Source of the DNA: Exiguobacterium marinum DSM 16307
Lineage (GTDB): Bacteria; Bacillota; Bacilli; Exiguobacteriales; Exiguobacteriaceae
Reading direction: 5' to 3'
NCBI RefSeq assembly: GCF_000620845.1
Contig: NZ_KK211189.1
Span: forward strand, 759,662 to 823,661
DNA: 64,000 nt
The notes below the pieces were generated by a model that had not been told where the DNA came from, searched no databases, and saw only the letters and a program-made list of their open reading frames with translations. Position 1 is the first letter of the stretch; each line of letters begins with the position of its first letter. A program made the position numbers and the translations under genes. Below are positions 45,362 to 53,690 of this stretch, piece by piece.

Positions 45362-45895
45362 ATGAAGACGGAACTTCTCGGATTATTAACGGAGCTAAAC
45401 GGACTGTTTCCGTTACATGATGAGCGTATTCTCGTCATCGGGTGCTCCACAAGTGAAGTCCTTGGCAAAAAGATCGGCAAGGCGGGGTCCATCGACGTCG
45501 CAAGTGAGTTGATGGAAGCCTTCCTTGAATTTAGAGAAAAGACGGGTGTCCATCTGGCGTTTCAAGGGTGCGAGCACATCAATCGTGCCCTCACCGTTGA
45601 GCGCCGGACACTTAAACAGTTCGGCCTCACTGAAGTGACAGTCGTCCCGGTCCGCGCGGCCGGCGGAGCGATGTCAGAGAAAGCTTATGCAATCTTCGAT
45701 GAGCCGTGTGTCGTCGAATCGATTCAAGCAGATGCTGGAATTGATATCGGCTCGACATTGATTGGGATGCATTTGAAGCCGGTCGCCATTCCGGTCCGAC
45801 TATCATCGAAGCATCTCGGGGAGGCGTACGTCACGTTCGCGATTACGAGACCGAAACTGATTGGTGGGCCACGGGCTCAATATCCAAACAAATGA
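45362..45895 (+). CDS. ywlG: YwlG/UPF0340 family protein (TIGR01440)
   Basis: A 177-residue protein matching the YwlG (UPF0340) family, conserved next to rpiB and glyA in Bacillales; characteristic pieces are VIGCSTSEVLGKKIGKAGS, QGCEHINRALTVER and PVRAAGGAMSEKAY. The function is not known. Two starts are possible: GTG 45353, which overlaps the rpiB stop, or ATG 45362, behind GAAGTGAG; I use the ATG. It ends in a strong terminator. Confidence 0.88.
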   Translation: MKTELLGLLTELNGLFPLHDERILVIGCSTSEVLGKKIGKAGSIDVASELMEAFLEFREKTGVHLAFQGCEHINRALTVERRTLKQFGLTEVTVVPVRAAGGAMSEKAYAIFDEPCVVESIQADAGIDIGSTLIGMHLKPVAIPVRLSSKHLGEAYVTFAITRPKLIGGPRAQYPNK

Positions 45896-45938
45896 AAAGC
45901 ATCGCATTCGGTTTTTTCGACCGGATGCGATGCTTTTT
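45895..45938. terminator. Bidirectional terminator of the prfA-ywlG operon
   Basis: AAAAGCATCGCATTCGG and CCGGATGCGATGCTTTT form a 17-bp stem with one mismatch and A/T-rich ends on both strands; it also serves the convergent esterase gene. Confidence 0.9.
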
Positions 45939-45943
45939 TGTGA

Positions 45944-46729
45944 TTATAATTCTTCACCGAATAAATACGACACGACCATCGGGAAGCGCTCGCGCCAGGC
46001 AAGTTCGTTATGGACGCCTTCTTCAATCACTTCGAAACGGATGTGTTCGACCTTGTCCTTTAACAAGTTATACACGCGTTCGCTCGATTCGCGATACATC
46101 TCGTTCGTCGGACCGTTCTCCATCGGTTCCTCAACTTCTTTGGCGCCGACGTCTAAGTAAAGACGCTCGACGCCCTTCACGTCGCTCGCTTCAATCAATT
46201 GTTCCAGCTCCGTTTGGTTGAACCAAAACGCGGACGACAGGGAAGCGACCCGCTTGAAGATGTCTGGATATACACACGCTGCGTACACGGAGATAAGCCC
46301 ACCCATCGAACTGCCCATCATCGCCGTTTCTTCCGGGATGGTCCGATAGTCGGCATCGATTTGAGGTTTCAATTCCTGAGCGATGTATTCGATATAGGCT
46401 GAACCTTGCCCTCCGAGTACGATGTCTCGTCCGAGCAAACTTTCCCCGATGAAGGGATTTTCCCATGGTCCATACTCATCAAGTCGTTGTTCGCCCGGCG
46501 CACTATCAATCGCAACGACAATTAAGTCGCGCTTCGAGTCGTTCAGATATTCACTTACGCGCCAGCTCATCTTGTAGCTCGCGTCCTCGTCATTAAAGCA
46601 GTTCTGTCCGTCATGCATGTAGAGGACCGGATACTGTTTTTCCGATGTCTCATAGTCAGCAGGCGTGTAAATTCGGACTGTTCGTTTACGTTCGAACGGT
46701 GTAATCGTCATTTCTTTTGTCTCAATCAT
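45944..46729 (-). CDS. Esterase D/enterochelin-esterase-like alpha/beta hydrolase
   Basis: A 261-residue alpha/beta hydrolase of the putative esterase (PF00756) type. It has PVLYMHDGQNCFND near 33-46, the nucleophile elbow MGSSMGGLISVY with Ser near 137-139, and the catalytic His in EEGVHNELAWRE near 239. No signal peptide is seen, so it acts in the cytoplasm; the substrate is unknown. Start: ATG at 46729 behind GAGGAGG; the frame is open 14 codons further without a site. It is inserted between ywlG and glyA compared with B. subtilis. Confidence 0.83.
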   Translation of the reverse strand: MIETKEMTITPFERKRTVRIYTPADYETSEKQYPVLYMHDGQNCFNDEDASYKMSWRVSEYLNDSKRDLIVVAIDSAPGEQRLDEYGPWENPFIGESLLGRDIVLGGQGSAYIEYIAQELKPQIDADYRTIPEETAMMGSSMGGLISVYAACVYPDIFKRVASLSSAFWFNQTELEQLIEASDVKGVERLYLDVGAKEVEEPMENGPTNEMYRESSERVYNLLKDKVEHIRFEVIEEGVHNELAWRERFPMVVSYLFGEEL

Positions 46730-46860
46730 AAGTGACCTCCTCACAGTTGCATTCTTTCTAATGATACCCAACTTTCCGTCAGATTATAGCGATACCCAAA
46801 AAAACAAGCGTATGGTACGATGGGGATGTTGATTTTTAGACATTTAGAGGGGGTCTTCAC

Positions 46861-48114
46861 ATGGTAAACACGACGAAGTTAAAAGTGCAGGATGCGGAAT
46901 TGTTTGAGGCAATGCAACACGAGCTCGGTCGTCAACGCGACAACATCGAACTCATCGCCTCAGAAAACTTTGTTTCAGAAGCGGTCATGGAAGCGCAAGG
47001 AGGCGTATTGACGAACAAATATGCCGAAGGATATCCGGGACGCCGTTACTATGGCGGCTGTGAATTTGTCGACGTTGCGGAAAACTTGGCGCGCGACCGT
47101 GCGAAAGCATTGTTCGGTGCAGAACATGCGAACGTACAACCACACTCTGGTGCGCAAGCGAATATGGCGGTTTATTTTACGGTGCTTGAAGCAGGAGACA
47201 CGGTGCTCGGGATGAACCTTTCTCATGGCGGTCATTTGACGCACGGTAGCCCGGTCAACTTCTCGGGTATCCAATACAACTTCGTCGAATACGGTGTAGA
47301 CAAAGAGACAGAACACATTGACTATGACGTTGTCGCAGCGCTCGCGAAAGAACACAAGCCAAAATTGATTGTGGCAGGGGCTTCGGCTTATCCACGCACA
47401 ATCGATTTTGCGAAGTTCCGCGAGATCGCGGATAGTGTGGATGCTTACCTCATGGTCGATATGGCCCACATCGCCGGGCTCGTGGCGGCGGGTCTGCACC
47501 CGAACCCAGTCGAGCATGCGCATTTCGTCACGACGACGACACACAAGACGCTTCGTGGACCACGGGGCGGGATGATTCTTTGTAAAGAAGAGTTCGCCAA
47601 AGCAATCGACAAGTCAATCTTCCCAGGTATCCAAGGCGGACCCCTCATGCACGTCATCGCAGCGAAAGCGGTCGCATTCGGTGAAGCACTCCAACCGGAA
47701 TTCAAGGATTACCAGCGTCAAGTCATCGCCAATGCGCAAGCCCTTGCGGCAGGTCTTGAAGAAGAGGGACTCCGAATCGTATCGGGCGGAACGGACAACC
47801 ATCTCTTACTCGTCGACCTTCGCGGCATCGACATCACGGGAAAAGCAGCGGAGCACGCACTTGATGCAGCGGGGATCACGGTTAATAAAAATACGATTCC
47901 GTTCGACCCGGCATCACCATTCGTCACAAGCGGTGTTCGTCTTGGAACGGCGGCGATGACGACACGCGGTTTCAAACAAGAGGATATGAAAGAAGTGGCA
48001 CGCTTAATCGGTCGTGTGCTCAAACATCATGAAGACGAGTCGGTACTCGCAGAAGCACTTCAAGACGTGCGAACGTTAACTGCGAAGTTCCCACTCTATC
48101 CTGAACGAGGCTGA
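46861..48114 (+). CDS. glyA: Serine hydroxymethyltransferase
   Basis: PLP enzyme that interconverts serine and glycine with transfer of a one-carbon unit to tetrahydrofolate. The 417-residue protein has [35 protein letters not shown] and the PLP lysine Lys229 in [17 protein letters not shown] 46861 is preceded by GAGGGGG. It supplies one-carbon units used by purine and thymidylate synthesis; no clear PurR box is seen upstream. Confidence 0.97.
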   Translation: MVNTTKLKVQDAELFEAMQHELGRQRDNIELIASENFVSEAVMEAQGGVLTNKYAEGYPGRRYYGGCEFVDVAENLARDRAKALFGAEHANVQPHSGAQANMAVYFTVLEAGDTVLGMNLSHGGHLTHGSPVNFSGIQYNFVEYGVDKETEHIDYDVVAALAKEHKPKLIVAGASAYPRTIDFAKFREIADSVDAYLMVDMAHIAGLVAAGLHPNPVEHAHFVTTTTHKTLRGPRGGMILCKEEFAKAIDKSIFPGIQGGPLMHVIAAKAVAFGEALQPEFKDYQRQVIANAQALAAGLEEEGLRIVSGGTDNHLLLVDLRGIDITGKAAEHALDAAGITVNKNTIPFDPASPFVTSGVRLGTAAMTTRGFKQEDMKEVARLIGRVLKHHEDESVLAEALQDVRTLTAKFPLYPERG

Positions 48115-48118
48115 GTCA

Positions 48119-49066
48119 ATGGATATCCGGACACTAGCAGAACGAGAGCTATCCGAACTTCCATTGTTCGATATGACGGAATGGTTGGCTCGTAAAGGGG
48201 AATACGACCCTTCTTTCCGTCTTGTCGCCAGTGAGTTTGAGGTCATCACGACGCTCCTCGACCATGGCTATTATGAAGAAGCGAGCGAACGAATCGTGCC
48301 GCTCCTCGGGATGAAAGTGCCTGCTGCTTTCCATCGACTAGGTCTTGCGCTAGAAGTGAAGGCGAACGGGAAAAAAGCGGCCAAGCGCCGCTTTCGTTCG
48401 TTCTCGTCGGCTGTCATCCAGCATTCGGATTTAGCCGAATGGCGACAAGTGTTCAAGTTTGATAAGAAATGGCTGGGGCTTCCACTCGTCGTCGGTCTCG
48501 CGGCGGGCGTGCTCGCATTTTGGCCAAATGCTGAACCACCAGTCGTTACATCGGACGAATCGGACCAAGTCGTCATGGAGACGGTGACCGAGGAGGAGGC
48601 GCTCGCGGAACGCCTTGAGGAGTTAGAAGCGGAAGTCGCGCGACTCGAAGAAGAGAATGAGAAACTTCAAGATTCGGACGATCAGAAACCGACTGAGTCA
48701 ACAGAAGAAGCACCGGCCGTTTCGACGGATATTGTCCCGCTGACCGAAGTTGAAGCGCTCGTTCAAGACAAGCAGTACGAAAAAGCTGATCGACTATTGG
48801 GTGGTAAAGCGAAAGCTGGTCAAGAACAAGCAGTCGGATTTTATCGACTTCTCGTCGACAATAAGTTAGGACAAGCAGAAATTACTGATTATGCAAATTA
48901 TGTCGATTCTTATCCGGAATCCGGTTACAAAGCGGATGTTTTATGGATGAAAGGGATTGCCGAGAAAAAGGCAAATGATCCCGCTTATCGCGATACGTTG
49001 ACGACCGTTTCAGAAATGGAAGGGACATATTGGGCACCGATTGCGAAGTCCGTGCTCGAAGAGTAA
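48119..49066 (+). CDS. Single-pass membrane protein with coiled coil, unknown function
   Basis: A 315-residue protein that I do not recognise. Residues 1-115 are a soluble, probably helical, cytoplasmic part; 118-136 is a single hydrophobic helix (LPLVVGLAAGVLAFW); 155-188 is a heptad-like acidic coiled coil (ALAERLEELEAEVARLEEEN); a disordered Glu/Ser/Thr linker follows and the last 110 residues look like short helical (TPR-like) repeats, outside the cell if the N-terminus is inside. It starts four bases after the glyA stop codon and so shares its transcript. A role in envelope organisation is only a guess. Confidence 0.7.
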   Translation: MDIRTLAERELSELPLFDMTEWLARKGEYDPSFRLVASEFEVITTLLDHGYYEEASERIVPLLGMKVPAAFHRLGLALEVKANGKKAAKRRFRSFSSAVIQHSDLAEWRQVFKFDKKWLGLPLVVGLAAGVLAFWPNAEPPVVTSDESDQVVMETVTEEEALAERLEELEAEVARLEEENEKLQDSDDQKPTESTEEAPAVSTDIVPLTEVEALVQDKQYEKADRLLGGKAKAGQEQAVGFYRLLVDNKLGQAEITDYANYVDSYPESGYKADVLWMKGIAEKKANDPAYRDTLTTVSEMEGTYWAPIAKSVLEE

Positions 49067-49090
49067 GGTGCTGCGTGAGCGGCGCCTTTT
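49065..49090 (+). terminator. Intrinsic terminator after the glyA operon
   Basis: AAGGTGCTGC and GCGGCGCCTT form a 10-bp stem (two G-T pairs) with GTGA loop, followed by TTTT. It touches the operator of the next operon. Confidence 0.75.
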
Positions 49091-49144
49091 CTCATAGAAT
49101 TCTAATGAAGGCCACCACGATTTCTCGTTTTCTTGTCGTATGAT
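49087..49144 (+). promoter_or_regulatory. Operator and promoter of the two-component operon
   Basis: An 11+11 bp tandem direct repeat (TTCTCATAGAA then TTCTAATGAAG, 49089-49110) lies within a 27-bp block at 49087-49113 that recurs at 51411-51437 (22 of 27 identical). The -10 TATGAT is at 49139-49144, 52 bp from the block start. Tandem 11-bp half-sites are the usual target of OmpR/PhoB-type regulators such as the one encoded at 49481. Confidence 0.7.
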
Positions 49145-49165
49145 TTGAGTAGGAGGGATGCGTGC

Positions 49166-49414
49166 ATGAAACGTGTAATGAAAACTATTGGAACAACGCT
49201 TTTCGCAATCGGACTTATAGGAATCGGACTTGCCGGATTCTTATTCTTCACTTCCCCCGGCCAATCTAGCTTGACTCAACTATCGCTGGCGGCGATGGAA
49301 GTCGAACAGCAGATCGATCAAGTCGATACGACGTGGGATGAATGGGAAGATGAGTTAGAAAGACGGGTCGAGCAAGCGATTCCAGAAGGAGTTCGTCTGT
49401 TTTTTGCTGATTGA
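49166..49414 (+). CDS. Small membrane-anchored protein preceding the two-component genes
   Basis: An 82-residue protein with a basic start (MKRVMK), one long hydrophobic helix (about 8-29, rich in Gly/Ile/Leu/Phe) and an acidic 50-residue tail (QVDTTWDEWEDELERRVEQ near 52-70). Topology suggests the tail is outside the cell. ATG 49166 follows AGGAGGG. No known family is recognised. It is the first gene behind the regulated promoter and is separated from the response regulator by a terminator hairpin, so it should be made in excess; it may act as an accessory or feedback component of the kinase. Confidence 0.65.
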   Translation: MKRVMKTIGTTLFAIGLIGIGLAGFLFFTSPGQSSLTQLSLAAMEVEQQIDQVDTTWDEWEDELERRVEQAIPEGVRLFFAD

Positions 49415-49435
49415 TTTCGGGAAATGAATAATAAT

Positions 49436-49464
49436 ACGTCGAGCGAGTTGCTCGGCGTTTTTTT
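49436..49464 (+). terminator. Partial terminator between small membrane protein and response regulator
   Basis: ACGTCGAGC and GCTCGGCGT form a 9-bp stem with one G-T pair, GAGTT loop and seven Ts. No promoter fits between it and the regulator start codon 17 bases later, so some read-through is required for the two-component genes. Confidence 0.75.
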
Positions 49465-49480
49465 CAAAGGAGTGAGCGGG

Positions 49481-50158
49481 ATGCAGACGATTCTCGTCGT
49501 AGAAGATGATTTGAAGATTGCACGATTGTTAGAGCTGGAGTTGAAGCATGCGGGATATGCCGTCGTCGTGGCCACGGACGGTCGTGGTGGTTTGGAGAGG
49601 GCACTTGCCGATGACATCGACCTCGTCTTACTCGATATTATGTTGCCTCAGATGAGTGGACTTGAGGTGGTTCGTCGTCTGAAAGAAGAGCGACCTCTGC
49701 TCCCGGTTCTGATGGTGACAGCTCGAGGAGATCGCTACGATAAAGTGAGCGGTCTCGACCTCGGCGCAGACGACTACATCACGAAACCGTTTGAAATAGA
49801 AGAAGTGCTTGCCCGGATTCGAGCTTTTTTGCGCATGCGTCAGCTCGTTCATCAAGACCATTCTGAACTAGTGTTAACATATGAGACATTAACGATCGAT
49901 GTGAATCGGCATGAAGTATATTGTGAAGGAAATAAAGTCGATTTGACACGTCGCGAATTTGATCTATTGGTTTTCTTTTTAGAACATCCTGAGCGTGTGC
50001 TGACACGTGATCAACTCGTCGAACAAGTATGGGGATTTGATTATTTCGGTGATACGAACGTCGTGGATGTATATGTCCGCTATGTTCGAAAAAAATTGAC
50101 AGGTTCCTGGATTCAAACGGTCCGCGGTGTCGGCTATATGTTGAAGCGTGGTGAGTGA
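49481..50158 (+). CDS. OmpR/PhoB-family response regulator
   Basis: A 225-residue regulator with a receiver domain (1-118; Asp9-Asp10, phosphoacceptor Asp52 in LVLLDIMLP, Thr80, Lys102) and a winged-helix DNA-binding domain (about 127-223; VDLTRREFDLLVFFLEHPE, VYVRYVRKKL and VRGVGYML). Start is ATG 49481 after CAAAGGAG. The kinase gene starts three bases after its stop. It most resembles the ArlR/CssR-like group of Gram-positive regulators; a firm orthologue cannot be named from sequence alone. It probably binds the repeat operators at 49087 and 51411. Confidence 0.9.
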   Translation: MQTILVVEDDLKIARLLELELKHAGYAVVVATDGRGGLERALADDIDLVLLDIMLPQMSGLEVVRRLKEERPLLPVLMVTARGDRYDKVSGLDLGADDYITKPFEIEEVLARIRAFLRMRQLVHQDHSELVLTYETLTIDVNRHEVYCEGNKVDLTRREFDLLVFFLEHPERVLTRDQLVEQVWGFDYFGDTNVVDVYVRYVRKKLTGSWIQTVRGVGYMLKRGE

Positions 50159-50161
50159 CCG

Positions 50162-51397
50162 ATGTTACGAACAAAAATCGCATGGGCGATGACAGGATTC
50201 ATGTTGATTCTCCTTTTCATCTCGTTTGGTGTGACATGGTTCGTTGCCCGTCAAGAGATTGTGGATTCGCGCTTTGACGTGTTACTGCAAGCACTGAATA
50301 TTTTAGAAGAAGATGTCCGGAATAGTGATGCCGTATTATCGCTCCATAAGGATAGTGTCGTATTGGAACGCCAAGAAAGCGGAGAGTGGGGAATCATCGG
50401 TGGAGAGGTACCGAATGGGACGACATTCCCCATCAATTATGGCGAGCCGGCACTTATTGATGACTGGTTTGTGGTCGCAACGACCGACGGCTTAGCGTTC
50501 GGCTTTCAAGATCGGGCCGTGAGCAACACGATTCAAGCACTCGCAACCATATTTCTTGTCATGTTTTTCCTTGCAGTCATATCGACATTCTTTGGAACGT
50601 GGTGGATTTTACGTCAAGGCTTGTCACCGTTACGACGATTGACAGACACGATGGAACGCATCACCAAATCCGGGAAGTTAGAGACGATCGAAGTGGATGA
50701 CAGAAAGGATGAAGTGACGACACTCTCGCACGGATTCAATCATATGATCGAGCGGGTCGAAGGAACGATGGAGCAACAACGCCGTTTCGTCGCCGATGTT
50801 TCACATGAACTTAAGACACCGTTGACCGTCATCGAAGGCTATTCGAAGTTATTACAACGATGGGGACAAGAAGATGAGGGTGTGCGCAACGAAGCGATTG
50901 ATCATATTTTGACGGAGTCGCGACAAATGCGAAATGACTTGATTGAACCCATGCTCGAATTGAATCGATTCACGGCACTCGAACAGGTCGACCGAGAAGA
51001 AATCGATTTAGCTGAACTCGGGGAATCGTTAACGGAACGTTTTTTACGGTCGCACGGCGTCCACCTCCCCATCGAAGCGACGGGCAGTTGGTTTGGTCAT
51101 CGTGAGTCGTTACAACGGATTCTTGTCATTTTGATTGATAATAGTTTGAAGTATGCAGAGGAGACGACTCTTCATTTGAAGAGTGATCGGATTGAAGTAC
51201 GTGATCGAGGACCAATCCTTTCAGATGAAATAAGAAATCGTCTGTTCGACCGATTTTATCGATTGGATGAAGCACGAGATCGAAGTGGAAGCGGTCTCGG
51301 TCTTGCGATTGCGAAAGAAGTGGCGGACTTGAATGAATGGACGATTGGAAGTATATCGAATGATCCCGATGGTAGTGTATTTTTCCTGACTCGATGA
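50162..51397 (+). CDS. Membrane sensor histidine kinase
   Basis: A 411-residue kinase with two membrane helices (about 7-28 and 123-150) that enclose an extracytoplasmic sensor loop of about 94 residues, a HAMP linker (about 151-205), the phosphoacceptor His215 in VSHELKTPLT and an HATPase domain with N-box VILIDNSLKYA and G-box SGSGLGLAIAK. It forms a pair with the regulator upstream. The sensed signal is unknown; the short loop and the regulated secreted protein suggest an envelope stimulus. Confidence 0.9.
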   Translation: MLRTKIAWAMTGFMLILLFISFGVTWFVARQEIVDSRFDVLLQALNILEEDVRNSDAVLSLHKDSVVLERQESGEWGIIGGEVPNGTTFPINYGEPALIDDWFVVATTDGLAFGFQDRAVSNTIQALATIFLVMFFLAVISTFFGTWWILRQGLSPLRRLTDTMERITKSGKLETIEVDDRKDEVTTLSHGFNHMIERVEGTMEQQRRFVADVSHELKTPLTVIEGYSKLLQRWGQEDEGVRNEAIDHILTESRQMRNDLIEPMLELNRFTALEQVDREEIDLAELGESLTERFLRSHGVHLPIEATGSWFGHRESLQRILVILIDNSLKYAEETTLHLKSDRIEVRDRGPILSDEIRNRLFDRFYRLDEARDRSGSGLGLAIAKEVADLNEWTIGSISNDPDGSVFFLTR

Positions 51398-51410
51398 TGA
51401 ATGTTCCTTA

Positions 51411-51468
51411 TTTTCTCATCAAATTTTAATGAAGCCTTAAATGCTCTCTCACGCACAAAGCTTATGAT
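51411..51468 (+). promoter_or_regulatory. Second copy of the operator/promoter, ahead of the acidic repeat protein
   Basis: A 27-bp block at 51411-51437 matches the block at 49087-49113 at 22 positions, again as two 11-bp half-sites (TTCTCATCAAA and TTTTAATGAAG). The -10 TATGAT is at 51463-51468, 52 bp from the block start, exactly the same spacing and -10 sequence as upstream of the two-component operon. Confidence 0.72.
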
Positions 51469-51507
51469 GAAAATAAGAAGAACGGAACACAACGAGGAGG
51501 AAATAAC

Positions 51508-52173
51508 ATGAAACGCATCGGCTGGATCATTGGAGCTTTACTTGGCGTCATGGCAATTGTAGGGATTGGATTTTATGTTAGTGGTAATCAGACGGACACG
51601 GTTATCGAGCCACAAGCAATCAACCAAACGAGCGGCAATCCATCAGCGGACAACTCAAGTGATTCCGCTACACCGGATGACTCGAGTAACGCATCAGATG
51701 ATTCATCATCACAAGTGGAGGATGGGGACGACTATGCACTGTACGGTACACTCGTGAAGTTGTCGAAAGAGGATGTCACCATTAGCTTCAATGGAAAAGA
51801 ATCCACATACCGTTTAGCAACCACACATGAAATCGACGATGACACGCCGCGAGTTGGGGACCGGGTCAAGCTCGAATTGAATCGAAATGATGAAGTGAAA
51901 GAAGTGGACCGTGAGAGTGGCGACGATGATGGGTACGTTTACGGCACACTCGTCAAACTCACGAGTCAAGAAGTTACGATTAATATCGATGGAACCGATA
52001 AAGCGTATCCACTAGCTGCACGTGCTGAAATTGATGACGACACACCGCGAGTCGGAGACTTCGTCAAACTTGAATTGAATCGAGAGGAAGCAGTCATTGA
52101 AGTAGATCGTGAATCAGAGGACGACCAGTATGAGCAAGATGATTCATCTGAAGATGAGCGAGAAAACGACTGA
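51508..52173 (+). CDS. Exported acidic protein with two beta-rich repeats
   Basis: A 221-residue protein with an N-terminal signal anchor (about 5-25), a Ser/Asp-rich linker (about 40-75) and two tandem 62-residue repeats (77-138 and 143-204) that share GTLVKL, EIDDDTPRVGD and VKLELNR. It ends in an acidic tail. The repeat resembles small DUF5666-like beta domains but I cannot name a family. Net charge is strongly negative, so cation binding is possible. ATG follows GAGGAGG. The promoter carries the same operator as the two-component operon just upstream, so it is the probable output gene of that system. Confidence 0.75.
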   Translation: MKRIGWIIGALLGVMAIVGIGFYVSGNQTDTVIEPQAINQTSGNPSADNSSDSATPDDSSNASDDSSSQVEDGDDYALYGTLVKLSKEDVTISFNGKESTYRLATTHEIDDDTPRVGDRVKLELNRNDEVKEVDRESGDDDGYVYGTLVKLTSQEVTINIDGTDKAYPLAARAEIDDDTPRVGDFVKLELNREEAVIEVDRESEDDQYEQDDSSEDEREND

Positions 52174-52184
52174 TGGAATGACTG

Positions 52185-52220
52185 AAAAGAACTAATCTCT
52201 TGATCGATTAGTTCTTTTTT
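52185..52220 (+). terminator. Intrinsic terminator of the acidic repeat protein gene
   Basis: AAAAGAACTAATC and GATTAGTTCTTTT form a perfect 13-bp stem followed by TTTTTT. Confidence 0.92.
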
Positions 52221-52315
52221 GGTTGCTAGATGTTAAGTCAGAAAAAGGATGGAATTGCTTTAGGGGCATCATCAGAAACGTAATAATTCTGAAATCATCA
52301 CAAAAATAGGTTATA

Positions 52316-52324
52316 TGTTATGAT
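52316..52324 (+). promoter_or_regulatory. Extended -10 promoter of the lipoprotein gene
   Basis: TGTTATGAT is an extended -10 element 55 bases upstream of the lipoprotein start. No strong -35 and no copy of the two-component operator is seen. Confidence 0.4.
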
Positions 52325-52378
52325 GTACAAGAAAAATTTAGGGGTTTTTCACCTAATTGGGAATGGGAGGGGACATCA

Positions 52379-53593
52379 ATGCGAGTGTGTTGGGGAATCT
52401 TTCTCAGTTGTATCTTGTTGAGTGGATGTGGTGCCGAGACGTTGAATGCGATTGAACTACGTCCTCTGTCTTCCTATCGAGTTGAGCAAGAACCTGAGAT
52501 GTCATTATCAGAACAAACAAAAAAACAAATTCTTACATATTGCGAGCGTCAACCGACCGATGTCTTACCGAAGCGAAGAGCTAAGGTGGCAGAAGTAACA
52601 TTCCATCACCCTTTATATGAAGTACTCGGATCTAAAACCGTAAAGTACTTTGCGACAGGGAATAAGCGATATATCACTTGTTCGAACAGCAATCAACTGA
52701 TGGAGCGAACTTTTTCCGTAAAACCGATTCAAGAATTTGAAGCGCTCGACGAAGACTACTTTCGAGAGTCAGACGTGGTTTCGACGATTGAATTCGAACG
52801 CGTCGACGACATCAAACAAATCGTTAATGTATTCAACCTGAATGACAGTCATGAAGAGGTTATTTCGAATTCGGCTTTTCGCTACACGACACCAGATACG
52901 GGAGCGATTTATGTGACGTTCGAGACCGTCAGGAATGGACGCACACTTGACCCGATTATCGAGCCGAAACTCTTCCCGTTTAAAAGTGGAGAAAATGAAG
53001 GGTATGTCTTTTTGACGAGGCGAGCCGATAATCGTGTCGCACTTCGATTTGGAGAAGAGTCATCGCCAAGACAACTCGTTCTTCCGAGTATGTATGAGGC
53101 TCCTTATATGAAAATTGATACAAAAGAAGAAGGGCTTTCTCTCGAAGGGGATCATCGTGAACTGATGAAGCGAATTATTTTATCAGATCAACCGATTGAG
53201 GGAGATGTGGCGAAACAGACTTCATTGGCACTGTCGAAAACATACGGCACTGTCCTTGAGATCTGGGGTCATGTCCGTCGCCCGGTGACAAATAAAATGT
53301 CGTCACGCCCGGCCGACGGAGAGACAAGGTTGGCCGTTTTCGAATCGGACGAAAATACCATTTGGTTAGACGGACCGAAGACCCAAGAATTGTTTGACGA
53401 GCTGTTTCACGTAAAGATGCGAGAGATGCCGACTACAGCCGTTCAGACCGGACAGTTACACCTGTATGAAGAATTGACGGAACAGTCATTTGACGTGTGG
53501 AAAACGGAAACGGAACTTTACTTGGTCGACGAAAAAACGTCCAGGTCATATGAATTACCTTCGAATGACTATTTCAAAGTCAATCAACCGTGA
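52379..53593 (+). CDS. Putative lipoprotein of unknown function
   Basis: A 404-residue protein with a short signal peptide and lipobox LSGC (lipidated Cys17), so it is anchored on the outer face of the membrane. The mature part shows no domain that I recognise; it is mixed alpha/beta with many charged residues and two Cys (54, 101 region). ATG follows GGGAGGGG. It lies alone between the acidic repeat protein and upp, both separated by terminators or promoters. Confidence 0.75.
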   Translation: MRVCWGIFLSCILLSGCGAETLNAIELRPLSSYRVEQEPEMSLSEQTKKQILTYCERQPTDVLPKRRAKVAEVTFHHPLYEVLGSKTVKYFATGNKRYITCSNSNQLMERTFSVKPIQEFEALDEDYFRESDVVSTIEFERVDDIKQIVNVFNLNDSHEEVISNSAFRYTTPDTGAIYVTFETVRNGRTLDPIIEPKLFPFKSGENEGYVFLTRRADNRVALRFGEESSPRQLVLPSMYEAPYMKIDTKEEGLSLEGDHRELMKRIILSDQPIEGDVAKQTSLALSKTYGTVLEIWGHVRRPVTNKMSSRPADGETRLAVFESDENTIWLDGPKTQELFDELFHVKMREMPTTAVQTGQLHLYEELTEQSFDVWKTETELYLVDEKTSRSYELPSNDYFKVNQP

Positions 53594-53690
53594 GGGTGTC
53601 TGACCTTTGACAAAATAGAAGTTGACTCTACCCATCTCTAGAGAGTTAGGGTACAATGCTCGAGAGAGAATGAGAGAGGAGTGAAGCAAG

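Noticed and set aside
46975-47544. Minus-strand open frame of 189 codons opposite glyA
   Set aside because: Mirror frame of a strongly biased gene, with no supporting features.
52267-52324. Third copy of the two-component operator ahead of the lipoprotein gene
   Set aside because: At the equivalent distance from the TATGAT only a few positions match; no half-site is recognisable.
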